Assembly: GCA_039029455.1 (NCBI GenBank)
Contig: JBCCGE010000006.1
Coordinates: forward strand, 7,397-71,396
DNA from: JBCCGE01 sp039029455
GTDB taxonomy: Bacteria > Pseudomonadota > Gammaproteobacteria > Arenicellales > Poriferihabitantaceae
DNA: 64,000 nt
Reading direction: 5' to 3'
Each line of letters starts with the position of its first letter. The first letter of the stretch is position 1. Both the position numbers and the translations under genes were made by a program. The notes beneath the pieces are model-generated. The model had not been told where the DNA came from and ran no database searches. It was given only the letters and a program-made list of their open reading frames with translations. This document shows, in pieces, positions 9,263 to 17,922 of the stretch.

Positions 9263-10048
9263 TTACATATTCCCGAGCAAGGCCCCGCCATCGACGGTAA
9301 AGACCGATCCATTGATATAACTTCCCGCTTCGCTGGCCAGCAGTAACAGTACTCCATCCAGTTCTTCCAGACGTCCTGCCCGGCCAGGAAAAAGCCCGGA
9401 AAGGTACTGTCGTCCCCTGTCTGTTTGAAAAAACTCCCGATTGATTTCGGTGATGAAATATCCAGGTGCGATAGCGTTGACCAGAATTCCTTTTCTACCC
9501 AATTCCAGCGCCATCGACCTGGTGAGCTGAATAACTCCGGCTTTCGATGCGCAGTAATTGGCCTGGCGACTTTGCGCGGCGATCCCAAGTACTGATGCAA
9601 TATTAATTATTCGCCCTGAACAAGCCTGCCGCACCATCGACGCAGCAACTCGCTGACCAACACGCCATACAGCAGACAGATTGACATCGATAACGTCCTG
9701 CCATGCCTGCTCCGACATTTCGAGAAATTTTTGAGTATTGGCGATACCAGCATTATTGACCAGTATATCAATGGACGAAAACTCACTCTCAACTGCTGCG
9801 ACAGCGCGCTCTACACTATTCAAATCTGTGACATCCATTTCATACGCAATCGCCTTTGCACCGGATTTGCACAATTCGGTTGCCAGATCCTCCAGCGCAT
9901 CGAGCCGACGAGCGCACAATGCCACACGACAACCTGCCTCCGAGAGCACACGAGCGAAATGGGCGCCGAGCCCCGATGAACCGCCCGTAATCAGTGCAGT
10001 TTTGCCATCGAGGCTGAATCTGTCACCTAATGATTCTGATCGCTGCAT
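9263..10048 (-). CDS. SDR family NAD(P)-dependent oxidoreductase
   Basis: A classical short-chain dehydrogenase/reductase of 261 residues with cofactor motif TGGSSGLG (21-28), NNAG (98-101), catalytic Ser152, Tyr165 and Lys169 in YCASK, and a C-terminal VDGG. It is the first gene of the operon with an acyl-CoA dehydrogenase and an APH-like kinase, which fits LvaD-like oxidation or reduction of a hydroxyacyl/ketoacyl intermediate. The exact substrate cannot be read from sequence. SDR assignment is certain; pathway is inferred from context. Confidence 0.93.
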   Translation of the reverse strand: MQRSESLGDRFSLDGKTALITGGSSGLGAHFARVLSEAGCRVALCARRLDALEDLATELCKSGAKAIAYEMDVTDLNSVERAVAAVESEFSSIDILVNNAGIANTQKFLEMSEQAWQDVIDVNLSAVWRVGQRVAASMVRQACSGRIINIASVLGIAAQSRQANYCASKAGVIQLTRSMALELGRKGILVNAIAPGYFITEINREFFQTDRGRQYLSGLFPGRAGRLEELDGVLLLLASEAGSYINGSVFTVDGGALLGNM

Positions 10049-10091
10049 TTTCCGAACCGGAGAAACGGGTCCGGAAATATACCACCGGTCG

Positions 10092-10535
10092 CTACTCCGC
10101 CTCGACCGTCAGAATTGAACCGTCTGCCGATACCACCCGAACATCCCTGCCTGCCTCCATTTCCGGCCCTCTAACCTGCCATCGTGTATCGTCAACACTG
10201 ATTTTGCCGTACCCGTTGCGAATAGGCTCGGTCAGGGTAAACACACGTCCTACATACTGAGAGGAACGTCGATTCAAATTTGGCAACTCAGACTTTAAAG
10301 GTCGACTCTTGATATACCGGCGGGATCCGTAAATGCTGACTACGGACAATATCGAAAAGATCAGAATCTGCGCTTGCCAGGACAGTTCCGGTATCAGAAA
10401 TAAAACCCCCGCCGTCACGATCGCAGCCGCGCCCAGCCAGAGGAAAAATATAGCCGGCGCCAATAACTCAAGCACCAGCAACACCAGACCAATAATCAGC
10501 CAGGTCCAGGGCGTCATGTCCAAAACCCAGTCCAT
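10092..10535 (-). CDS. NfeD-like membrane protein (YbbK type)
   Basis: A short NfeD-family protein of 147 residues: two or three hydrophobic segments between about residues 9 and 70, then a C-terminal OB-fold-like domain (YVGRVFTLTEPIRNGYGKI, then WQVRGPEMEAGRDVRV). It starts directly after the stop of the SPFH gene, the usual qmcA-ybbK pairing. These proteins are thought to bind stomatin-like partners in membrane microdomains and contribute to membrane quality control. It has no protease domain, so it is the short form. Confidence 0.9.
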   Translation of the reverse strand: MDWVLDMTPWTWLIIGLVLLVLELLAPAIFFLWLGAAAIVTAGVLFLIPELSWQAQILIFSILSVVSIYGSRRYIKSRPLKSELPNLNRRSSQYVGRVFTLTEPIRNGYGKISVDDTRWQVRGPEMEAGRDVRVVSADGSILTVEAE

Positions 10536-11504
10536 CTATGATCCTCGGGGCAGGTCGCTATCGTTTAACTGAGTCGAATCATCACTTTTGCGATCTCCGA
10601 ACGCTTCTTTGGCCAGTTCGCCAATTCCGCCAATTGATCCCAGCAGACTGGTGGCTTCGAGGGGCAGAAACATGAGTTTCTGGTTTTGAGATGCACCCAA
10701 ATCTCGAATCGCCTCGATGTACTTCTGCGCAACGAAATAATTGATGGCCTGCATGTCACCGTTTGCAATAGCCTCAGACACCATTCGGGTTGCCTCACTC
10801 TCTGCCTGCGCCAACCGCTCACGCGCTTCAGCCTGTCTAAAGGCAGCCTCTTTTTCCCCCTCCGCGTCGAGAATCAGTGCCCGTTTTTCACCTTCCGCCC
10901 GAAGAATCTCAGCTTGTCTGGCACCTTCAGCCTCAAGAATAGATGCGCGTTTGTCGCGTTCCGCTTTCATTTGCCGGGCCATTGACTCAACGAGATCCTG
11001 CGGAGGCGTAATATCCTTGATTTCGATTCGAGTCACTTTGACACCCCAGGGTGTTGTCGCCGCATCGACCACGTGTAACAGCGCCGCGTTGATTTCATCC
11101 CTTTTGGAAAGCGACTCATCCAGATCCATCGAGCCCAGCACAGTTCGAATGTTGGTCATGGTTAAATTGAGAATCGCGTTTTCGAGCGCATTGACCTCGT
11201 AGCTGGCTTTTGCGGCATCCAGCACCTGAAAAAATACTACGCCATCGACTTTTACCACCGCATTGTCTTTGGTGATGACTTCCTGAGAGGGCACGTCCAG
11301 CACTCTCTCCATCATGTTGACCTTGGCACCGATCGAATCAATATACGGCAGGATGACGTGAAACCCCGGTCGGAGAGAACGGGTAAAACGTCCCAGCCGC
11401 TCAACCGTATATTCGAACCCCTGGTTTACCACGACAATGCCTTTAAAGACGGTGAGTACCGCCAGAACAATCAGCACGATCGCAAAAGTAGAAATTCCCA
11501 TCAT
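10536..11504 (-). CDS. qmcA: SPFH/Band 7 protein, QmcA-like stomatin homologue
   Basis: A 322-residue stomatin/prohibitin homologue. An N-terminal membrane anchor (about 5-25) is followed by the Band 7 domain (VNQGFEYTVERLGRF, then PFID-type region LPYIDSIGAKVNMMERVLDVP) and a long charged Ala/Glu/Arg coiled coil (about 180-250) with repeats such as AEGEKRALILDAEGEKEAA. Two ATGs stand in tandem at the start (11504 and 11501), behind a good ribosome site (AAGAGGAA). It forms a two-gene operon with the NfeD-like gene. It probably assembles as a large membrane ring scaffold. Confidence 0.94.
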   Translation of the reverse strand: MMGISTFAIVLIVLAVLTVFKGIVVVNQGFEYTVERLGRFTRSLRPGFHVILPYIDSIGAKVNMMERVLDVPSQEVITKDNAVVKVDGVVFFQVLDAAKASYEVNALENAILNLTMTNIRTVLGSMDLDESLSKRDEINAALLHVVDAATTPWGVKVTRIEIKDITPPQDLVESMARQMKAERDKRASILEAEGARQAEILRAEGEKRALILDAEGEKEAAFRQAEARERLAQAESEATRMVSEAIANGDMQAINYFVAQKYIEAIRDLGASQNQKLMFLPLEATSLLGSIGGIGELAKEAFGDRKSDDSTQLNDSDLPRGS

Positions 11505-11578
11505 ATTCAGTTCCTCTTTAGTTTGTTATCGTTACAAATAAATATGTGGATTTTTTCATAAAATTCAATAAATTGGCG

Positions 11579-11590
11579 TCCAAATTTGGA
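11579..11590. promoter_or_regulatory. Palindrome in divergent promoter region
   Basis: A perfect 12-bp palindrome, TCCAAATTTGGA, lies in the 171-bp AT-rich region between the divergent qmcA-like gene and the TPR gene. Its position would suit an operator or promoter element acting on one or both genes. No regulator is identified and the site could be chance. Confidence 0.3.
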
Positions 11591-11675
11591 TTCACGGGGG
11601 ACTAAATCGCAATCCAATTGTCAAAATCCGGACAGCAGACTATAGTGGGAACTGGAATTCGACCGATCGAAAGTT

Positions 11676-12827
11676 ATGAAAGACACGCGTAAATTGATCG
11701 TATCGTCGATACTCGTATTGACAGTAATCGCCGCACTGGAATGGAGCGGCGACAAAGTCAGTGAAAAACGCCAGGCGGGAGAAGTCGATCCGGCCGAGTT
11801 CGCGCGTTGGTTTGCGGAGCAAACCGAACCCACCGTCGACCCCGAAGTGGAGGCGGCGTTCCTCAAAGAAACCGCGGAAGATGTGCAGCGCCTTGACGAG
11901 TCTCTGTATTCGCTATTGGAAGAATCCCGGTTTGCAGAGCTCCGCGAACACCTGCTGGCCGATGCGTCGGTTGCCGTGGCTAACAAGGATCGCGCGCTGC
12001 TTGGAGAAATTCTCTCAGTATTAGGTCAGGTTTCAATCGAAGAACAGGATCTCGATTCAGCCGAAGTTTTTTTAACCGAGGCGCTGGACGTGATTCGTGA
12101 AACCGGCTCAGAGCTCGGCGAAGCTCAGGTGTATATGCAACTCGGCCGTCTTCACGTTAAAGGTCGGGAAATCGCGCGAACCGCTGCCTATGCCTATGAC
12201 GCTCTTCAGGTTGGGCGCTGGCAGTTGCAGCAGCAACAGTATCCCGAAGCCGAAGCAACGATCCTTAAATCCATCGAAATAAATCTCTCAATTAATCGCT
12301 TCGGTGCGGCAGCCAGCGCGTACCAGTCACTTGCGGAACTGTACAAAAGACTGGGTAATCAATTCGAATTCGAGGAGTCGGCGTTGAAAGCTGCACGTCT
12401 GTTTGCCTCTTCCGGAAGAGCCTACCAGGCACAGAGCGTAATCGATCAACTCTCGGAAACCGGCGTAAGCGACTGGCGCCTGTTATCCGTTAAGGATGAA
12501 ATCTCCATGAATCTGCAGGCTTATGAGGAGGACATCGGACAAATCAGGCGTGCACAGGATTTTCAGCGTCTTTATTACTACTACCGCAACACCGGCGAGC
12601 TGGACCGCGCGTGGCACTTCAGATTGCTTGCAAGCAACTCTCTGTCCAATGTCTCCAAGAGAGCCATGTTTCACCGCCAGCAGGGTGTTCTTGCTATTTT
12701 GTACAATTCCAATGAATCCATGGCGCTGGCCAATAACTTTCTGGGACAGGCTCAGTCCACGTTCAACCGCAAAGGCCTCGATGATCTCGTCGAACAGACA
12801 CGTCAACTGACCACAGCAGTCTACTGA
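11676..12827 (+). CDS. TPR-repeat protein with N-terminal membrane anchor
   Basis: A 383-residue protein of unknown role. Residues 7-22 form a single hydrophobic segment (LIVSSILVLTVIAALEW) without an obvious cleavage site, so it is likely membrane-anchored with a periplasmic body. From about residue 100 helical pairs resemble tetratricopeptide repeats (LGEILSVLGQVSIEEQDLDSAEVFLTEAL, LGEAQVYMQLGRLHVKG, AASAYQSLAELYKRLGN). It is divergent from qmcA. The role is probably protein-protein binding; no catalytic domain is seen. Confidence 0.8.
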   Translation: MKDTRKLIVSSILVLTVIAALEWSGDKVSEKRQAGEVDPAEFARWFAEQTEPTVDPEVEAAFLKETAEDVQRLDESLYSLLEESRFAELREHLLADASVAVANKDRALLGEILSVLGQVSIEEQDLDSAEVFLTEALDVIRETGSELGEAQVYMQLGRLHVKGREIARTAAYAYDALQVGRWQLQQQQYPEAEATILKSIEINLSINRFGAAASAYQSLAELYKRLGNQFEFEESALKAARLFASSGRAYQAQSVIDQLSETGVSDWRLLSVKDEISMNLQAYEEDIGQIRRAQDFQRLYYYYRNTGELDRAWHFRLLASNSLSNVSKRAMFHRQQGVLAILYNSNESMALANNFLGQAQSTFNRKGLDDLVEQTRQLTTAVY

Positions 12828-13077
12828 CCGCCTATCCCATCTCTGCATAAAAATTCGTCACCATATACGCCGGCAACACGATATTGATTAGCCGTTTTTC
12901 ATCCATGCACGCCCGGAATTTTCAGGGTTGCACAGGGATACCTTCGAACAGGACAATCAGATTAAAAAGTCCGTCTGATTGTCTCTTTGCGAAGGTCGCA
13001 GGCTACACACGACGGTTAAGCCGGAAAAATTAGTTTTTTTGCGCCAACGTTTATCGACAGCAGAACCATGGACTGTC

Positions 13078-14424
13078 CTAGAGATACCAAGCGTATTCCC
13101 TTGCAAAGTGTCCGGACATAAACTCGGCAAACTCTTCACGTTTAACTGTTGAGTACAGGGAAATGTAGTCAGACCCAAGGTAGTCCGGAAGAATTGTTGC
13201 GGCGTCAAGCTGATCCAGTGCCTGCCAAAGCGTCAGGGGCAGAGAACTGTCCACGCTCGCGCCCGCATTCCCTGATGTTTTTTCCGCCCCGTCCAGAGCC
13301 TGAGTTAACCCGTAATGAATGCCCGCGAGCACGCAGGCAAAGACAAGATAGGGATTGGCCTCAGCACCTGAAACCCTGTGCTCCAGTCGGCGGCTATCCG
13401 CGGGTGATGGCGGCACTCGAAATGCGACCGAGCGATTGTTGTCACCCCAGTCTCTGGTGACCGGAACAAATTCATCAGGTTTAAAGCGACGATAAACATT
13501 AAGATTGGGCGCAAAAAGGGCCATGGACTCGCCCATCGTTGCAGCCAGACCGGCAGCTGCCTGAGACAACAACGCATCGCCGTTTTCGGCATCCGGCGAG
13601 AAAACGTTGTTCCCAGCTTTATCAACGAGGCTCAGATGCACGTGGAAACCATTGCCGGATTCACCCTCGAACGGTTTCGACAGGAAGGTGGCGTCGATAC
13701 CGCACGAACGCGATACTCCGGTAATCGCTCTTCGTAGCAGGGCGGCGTGGTCAGCCGCCGCAAGCACATCCGATTGATGCTGCAGATTAATCTCAAACTG
13801 TCCGGCGCCATATTCGCTGATCATCGAGGTCACCGGCAGGTTCTGTTGCCTGCAGGCGGTTTCAATCGCGGACAAGACGGATTCGAATTCATCCAGCTTA
13901 TCCAGCGACAGCACCCGACCCTGGGATTCGGTCAATCCGGTGCGAGGTGAGGAAACCGGGAGTGGAGCGCCGTCTGACAGTCGCTCGGCAGCAATGAAAT
14001 AAAACTCCAGCTCTGCAGCAATCACCGGCTGAAACGGAAGTTCGTCGAATCGATTCAGAACATTCTGAAGAATTGCACGCGGGTCGTACCAGACTATCTT
14101 GTGGTCAACAGCATCATGCATCTGGCACAGCACCTGACACTTGCGACCGTCCAGCCATGGAACGGCTACCGGCGCGTCATGAATGGGTATTGCAAGTCCA
14201 TCAGGATCACCATCTGAAAATCCATAGCCCATTGGGTCTGCTGTGTTCCCAAGCACGTCAACCAGCTGCATGGCAGCGCAGACCGGTGTGCCGTTTGAGA
14301 ATAGCGACGGTGCCGCCGAAATTGGCAGACGTTTACCAATGGCATTTCCACACAGATCGATGACCAGAACATCGATAGATTCCATTTGCGGGTTTTCGGA
14401 CAGAAAATCTGAAAGTGCGGTCAT
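13078..14424 (-). CDS. Glutamine synthetase family, probable gamma-glutamyl-polyamine synthetase (PuuA-like)
   Basis: A 448-residue ligase of the glutamine synthetase superfamily with AELEFYF, ISEYGAGQFEINLQH, GNGFHVHLSL, the ATP-site NVYRRFKPDEFVP, and RLEHRVSGAEANPYL. The short form with an abbreviated N-terminal beta-grasp and this final motif set is typical of PuuA/GlnT-type gamma-glutamyl-amine synthetases rather than housekeeping GlnA. It would condense glutamate with a polyamine or other amine using ATP. It stands alone here; a PuuB-like oxidase lies at 30356-31648. The substrate amine is not certain. Confidence 0.85.
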   Translation of the reverse strand: MTALSDFLSENPQMESIDVLVIDLCGNAIGKRLPISAAPSLFSNGTPVCAAMQLVDVLGNTADPMGYGFSDGDPDGLAIPIHDAPVAVPWLDGRKCQVLCQMHDAVDHKIVWYDPRAILQNVLNRFDELPFQPVIAAELEFYFIAAERLSDGAPLPVSSPRTGLTESQGRVLSLDKLDEFESVLSAIETACRQQNLPVTSMISEYGAGQFEINLQHQSDVLAAADHAALLRRAITGVSRSCGIDATFLSKPFEGESGNGFHVHLSLVDKAGNNVFSPDAENGDALLSQAAAGLAATMGESMALFAPNLNVYRRFKPDEFVPVTRDWGDNNRSVAFRVPPSPADSRRLEHRVSGAEANPYLVFACVLAGIHYGLTQALDGAEKTSGNAGASVDSSLPLTLWQALDQLDAATILPDYLGSDYISLYSTVKREEFAEFMSGHFAREYAWYL

Positions 14425-14531
14425 GCTATATCTTCTGCGAATCGAAAGTTAGAATGCCACAGCTGATCCGAAATTGTCACGAGACGCCGGTTAAAATAGG
14501 CGAGCATTGACTCGTGATTTTGTTCTGCGGG

Positions 14532-14990
14532 CTAGCCACGGCCCCGATAGTTCGGCACATCCTGCTGTGGCAGGTACAGCCCGTCCGGAACGTCACCTGT
14601 CTGAAAGAACACATCAATGGGAATGCCGCCGCGTGGATACCAGTAACCGCCGATTCTTAACCAGAGCGGCGACATAGCGCTGACCAGGCGCTTGGCAACC
14701 GACACCGTGCACTCTTCATGAAACGCCCCATGGTTGCGAAACGACCCCAAAAACAGTTTGAGTGATTTACTCTCAACGATTTTGGTATCAGGAACGTAAT
14801 CAATCACCAGATGAGCAAAATCAGGTTGGCCGGTCATCGGGCAGATTGACGTGAATTCGGGACAGCTGAAGCGGATGCAATACATTGTCTGCGGATGGGG
14901 ATTGTCAACACATTCCAAAACCGCTTCATCCGGCGAGGTCGGCAGCTCCGCAGACTGCCCCAGCTGTGTGAGAGTGTAGGATTCAGTCAT
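14532..14990 (-). CDS. queF: NADPH-dependent preQ0 reductase QueF (short form)
   Basis: Reduces 7-cyano-7-deazaguanine (preQ0) to preQ1 in queuosine tRNA modification. The catalytic Cys lies in TSICPMTGQPDFA and the QueF motif ESKSLKLFLGSFRNHGAFHE follows. At 152 residues it is the unimodular YkvM-type form, not the roughly 280-residue bimodular form of E. coli. It ends in PNYRGRG. It lies 16 bp after the phosphomannomutase start region on the same strand and may be cotranscribed with that gene. Confidence 0.96.
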   Translation of the reverse strand: MTESYTLTQLGQSAELPTSPDEAVLECVDNPHPQTMYCIRFSCPEFTSICPMTGQPDFAHLVIDYVPDTKIVESKSLKLFLGSFRNHGAFHEECTVSVAKRLVSAMSPLWLRIGGYWYPRGGIPIDVFFQTGDVPDGLYLPQQDVPNYRGRG

Positions 14991-15006
14991 CTGCGATTGA
15001 TACCAA

Positions 15007-16380
15007 TTAAAACGGCAGCTTTAGTGAGTTATCAACGCTCGCAAAAAGATCCCTGAACCGATTCTTGATTCCATCCAGAGCAGCGTCAGAGTCAGCCTCA
15101 AATCGCATAATGACCATTGGTGTGGTGTTGGACGCCCTCACCAGTCCAAAACCGTCATCAAAGTCCACCCGAAGTCCATCAATTTTGCTGACTTCCGCAT
15201 CACTGAATTTCGCCGCATCCACCAAACGTTCGACTAGTGCGTAGTGTTCTCCTTCATCAAGTTCGATTCTGAGTTCCGGTGTATTCACCGTATTGGGAAG
15301 ACTTTCAAATACTTCACCGGGTGAACGCGACTCCTCGGTCATCAGTTCACACAATCGAGCACCCGCATAAATGCCGTCATCAAACCCGCCCCAGCGATCG
15401 TTGAAAAATATATGACCGCTCATCTCACCCGCCAGCGCCGCACCGGTTTCTTTAAGCTTTGACTTAATAAACGAATGCCCGGTTTTCCACATCGTGGGAA
15501 TACCTCCCGCAGTGCGAATGGCTTCGGGCAAAATGCGTGAGCACTTAACGTCAAAAATAATCTCACTTCCGGGTTTGTGAGCCAGTATGCTGCCGGCAAA
15601 CAGCACCATCTGCCGGTCCGGCCACACCACTTCACCGTCAGGAGTAATCACTCCCAGACGATCGCCATCACCATCAAAAGCCATTCCAAAATCGGCGTCA
15701 TGCTGCCTGACCGCTGCAATCAGATCCTGCAGGTTTTCGAGCTGGCTCGGGTCCGGGTGATGATTTGGAAAATTGCCGTCAACTTCGCAAAATAATTCGA
15801 CGACATCGCAACCCAGACGTCTGAAAACTTCAGGCGCACACCCACCGGCGACACCGTTACCCGCATCAAGCACAACCTTCAGCGTACGATGAAGATTGAC
15901 ATCCTCAACAATAGCGTTGACGTAGTCTGGCAACAGGGTTCTTTGTTGTCGTGACCCCTGTCCCTTTGTGATGTCATTATCGATAATCCGACGCTTCAGA
16001 TTCTGGATTGCCTCACCCGACAGGGTTGTGCCATTCACCATCATTTTCAATCCATTGTATTCCGGCGGATTGTGACTGCCTGTAACCTGAACACCGGTCC
16101 CGGTTCCATACAATTGCGTTGCATAATACAGCGCAGGCGTGGGCACCTGACCAATTTCGATGACATCGCAACCGGCAGACATGATTCCGTCACCCAATGC
16201 CGTGGCCAGCCGTTTACCGGTTAAGCGACCATCGCGACCCACCACAACCTCACGCTTTAGTTGCTGCAGTGCCTCCGAACCAATAGCACTCCCGATCTGA
16301 AAACACATAGTCTCGGTCAGACTATGGTCGACAATTCCGCGAATGTCGTAGGCTTTAAAAATTTCGTGGGGGAAAGTCAT
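15007..16380 (-). CDS. Phosphomannomutase/phosphoglucomutase
   Basis: An alpha-D-phosphohexomutase of 457 residues that interconverts hexose 6- and 1-phosphates, feeding GDP-mannose and UDP-glucose for surface glycans. The phosphoserine loop is VTGSHNPPEYNG with Ser102, the metal loop is DGDGDRLG near residue 235, and the sugar-binding loop is GEMSGHIFF. Length and motifs fit AlgC/ManB-type enzymes. The dual PMM/PGM specificity is inferred from the family. The WecA/WbpM-type genes and the GDP-mannose-epimerase-like gene in the window are possible users of its product. Confidence 0.94.
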   Translation of the reverse strand: MTFPHEIFKAYDIRGIVDHSLTETMCFQIGSAIGSEALQQLKREVVVGRDGRLTGKRLATALGDGIMSAGCDVIEIGQVPTPALYYATQLYGTGTGVQVTGSHNPPEYNGLKMMVNGTTLSGEAIQNLKRRIIDNDITKGQGSRQQRTLLPDYVNAIVEDVNLHRTLKVVLDAGNGVAGGCAPEVFRRLGCDVVELFCEVDGNFPNHHPDPSQLENLQDLIAAVRQHDADFGMAFDGDGDRLGVITPDGEVVWPDRQMVLFAGSILAHKPGSEIIFDVKCSRILPEAIRTAGGIPTMWKTGHSFIKSKLKETGAALAGEMSGHIFFNDRWGGFDDGIYAGARLCELMTEESRSPGEVFESLPNTVNTPELRIELDEGEHYALVERLVDAAKFSDAEVSKIDGLRVDFDDGFGLVRASNTTPMVIMRFEADSDAALDGIKNRFRDLFASVDNSLKLPF

Positions 16381-16472
16381 CTGATATTTTTCGAATTATT
16401 GGGCCGGGAGCACCAGGTCCCGCACGACGCAACCAATTTCAGGCTGATCGACAGACCCGAACTGAATGATGC

Positions 16473-17903
16473 TTAGTTGACCTTGTGGATCGCTCGTTTA
16501 GCGACGGAAAGGGCTGCTTCGTGGGTCGCTTCGGACAACGTAGGATGAGCATGAACAGTCAGTGCAAAATCTTCGGCACTGGCGGAAAACGCCATCCCCA
16601 TGACCGCTTCTCCTATGAGTTCGGAAACATGAGGTCCAACCATGTGCACGCCGAGCAGTCGATCTGTTTCAGCATGTGCGATCATTTTGACAAAGCCCGC
16701 TGTACTCTCCATCGCTTTCGCTCGTCCGGTTGCCGCAAATGGAAACGACCCTGTCTCAAAAGGAATTCCGGCGTCCGATAGTTCAGCTTCTGTCTGGCCA
16801 ACCCAGGCAATTTCCGGGTCGGTGTAAATGACCCAGGGCACAAGATTGAAGTCAACGTGCCCAGCGTTGCCGGCAATTCTTTCAGCAACTGCAATACCTT
16901 CTTCTGAACTCTTGTGAGCCAGCATCGGACCCCGAACACAATCGCCAATAGCCCAGACATTTTCCACTGCGGTCCTGCAATGGTCATCGACACTGACTCG
17001 TCCCCGCTCATCAAGCGATACACCGGCATCATCGGCAAGCAGCTGTTCAGTGGCCGGGCGTCGTCCGACCGCAACAATCACCTTGTCCACATCAATGGAA
17101 TGACTCTCATCCTTTTGACGATAAGTGAGCGTGACCCCGGAATCGGTAACAGTTGCCTGCTCAACCAAAGCCCCCAGTCGAATATCGAGTCCCTGTTTCT
17201 TGAATTGACGCGCAGATTCCCGAGACACATTTTTATCCGCTGTAGCCAGAAAATCATCCATAGCCTCGAGCAACACCACGTCTGAGCCAAGCCGGTTCCA
17301 GACACTGCCAAGCTCCAGGCCGATAACTCCGGCACCGACAATACCAATTCGTGGAGGTACCTGTTGAAATTCCAGAGCCCCGGTGGAATCCACGATGGAA
17401 CTATGGTCGAACGGAATATTGCCCAGTTCAACCGGAATCGAACCCGTCGCCAGAATAACATGTGTACCGCTAACAGTTTGCTCCAGCTCACCCGTGCTGG
17501 CGTTGTAGACCTCAACAAATCGATCTTTCAGAAGGTGTCCTCGACCAAAAATCGACGTTACATTGTTTGCCTTAAACAGCTGCTGGATACCCCCTGTCAG
17601 ACTGGCAACGATTCCGTCTTTACGAGTCTGCATGGTCGAGACATCCATCGACAGACCATCCATATTGATTCCGTGCAAAGAGAAGTCGTGCTGCGCCTTG
17701 TGGAACTGTTCCGATGAGTCCAGCAAAGCTTTCGAGGGAATGCAGCCTACATTCAGGCAGGTACCGCCCAATGATGCTGACCCCTCCCGGTTAATCTGTG
17801 CATCCACGCACGCTGTATTGAACCCTAACTGTGCACATCGGATGGCGGCAACATATCCGCCCGGACCACCACCGACAACAACCACATCGTACTGACTAGA
17901 CAT
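16473..17903 (-). CDS. lpdA: Dihydrolipoyl dehydrogenase (E3)
   Basis: A 476-residue FAD/NAD disulfide oxidoreductase that re-oxidises the lipoyl arm of 2-oxo acid dehydrogenase complexes. It shows the FAD motif VVVGGGPGGYVAA, the redox-active pair Cys49 and Cys54 in GGTCLNVGCIPSK, the NAD motif GIVGAGVIGLELGS and the C-terminal active-site HAHPTLSEATHEAA. It is the third gene of the sucA-sucB-lpdA operon, 19 bp after sucB, so it is the E3 of the 2-oxoglutarate dehydrogenase complex, possibly shared with others. Confidence 0.97.
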   Translation of the reverse strand: MSSQYDVVVVGGGPGGYVAAIRCAQLGFNTACVDAQINREGSASLGGTCLNVGCIPSKALLDSSEQFHKAQHDFSLHGINMDGLSMDVSTMQTRKDGIVASLTGGIQQLFKANNVTSIFGRGHLLKDRFVEVYNASTGELEQTVSGTHVILATGSIPVELGNIPFDHSSIVDSTGALEFQQVPPRIGIVGAGVIGLELGSVWNRLGSDVVLLEAMDDFLATADKNVSRESARQFKKQGLDIRLGALVEQATVTDSGVTLTYRQKDESHSIDVDKVIVAVGRRPATEQLLADDAGVSLDERGRVSVDDHCRTAVENVWAIGDCVRGPMLAHKSSEEGIAVAERIAGNAGHVDFNLVPWVIYTDPEIAWVGQTEAELSDAGIPFETGSFPFAATGRAKAMESTAGFVKMIAHAETDRLLGVHMVGPHVSELIGEAVMGMAFSASAEDFALTVHAHPTLSEATHEAALSVAKRAIHKVN

Positions 17904-17922
17904 TATTGATTGACTCCGATTA

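Noticed and set aside
10741..11202. Ser/Arg-rich plus-strand frame
   Set aside because: Antisense to qmcA coiled coil; composition is a frame artefact.
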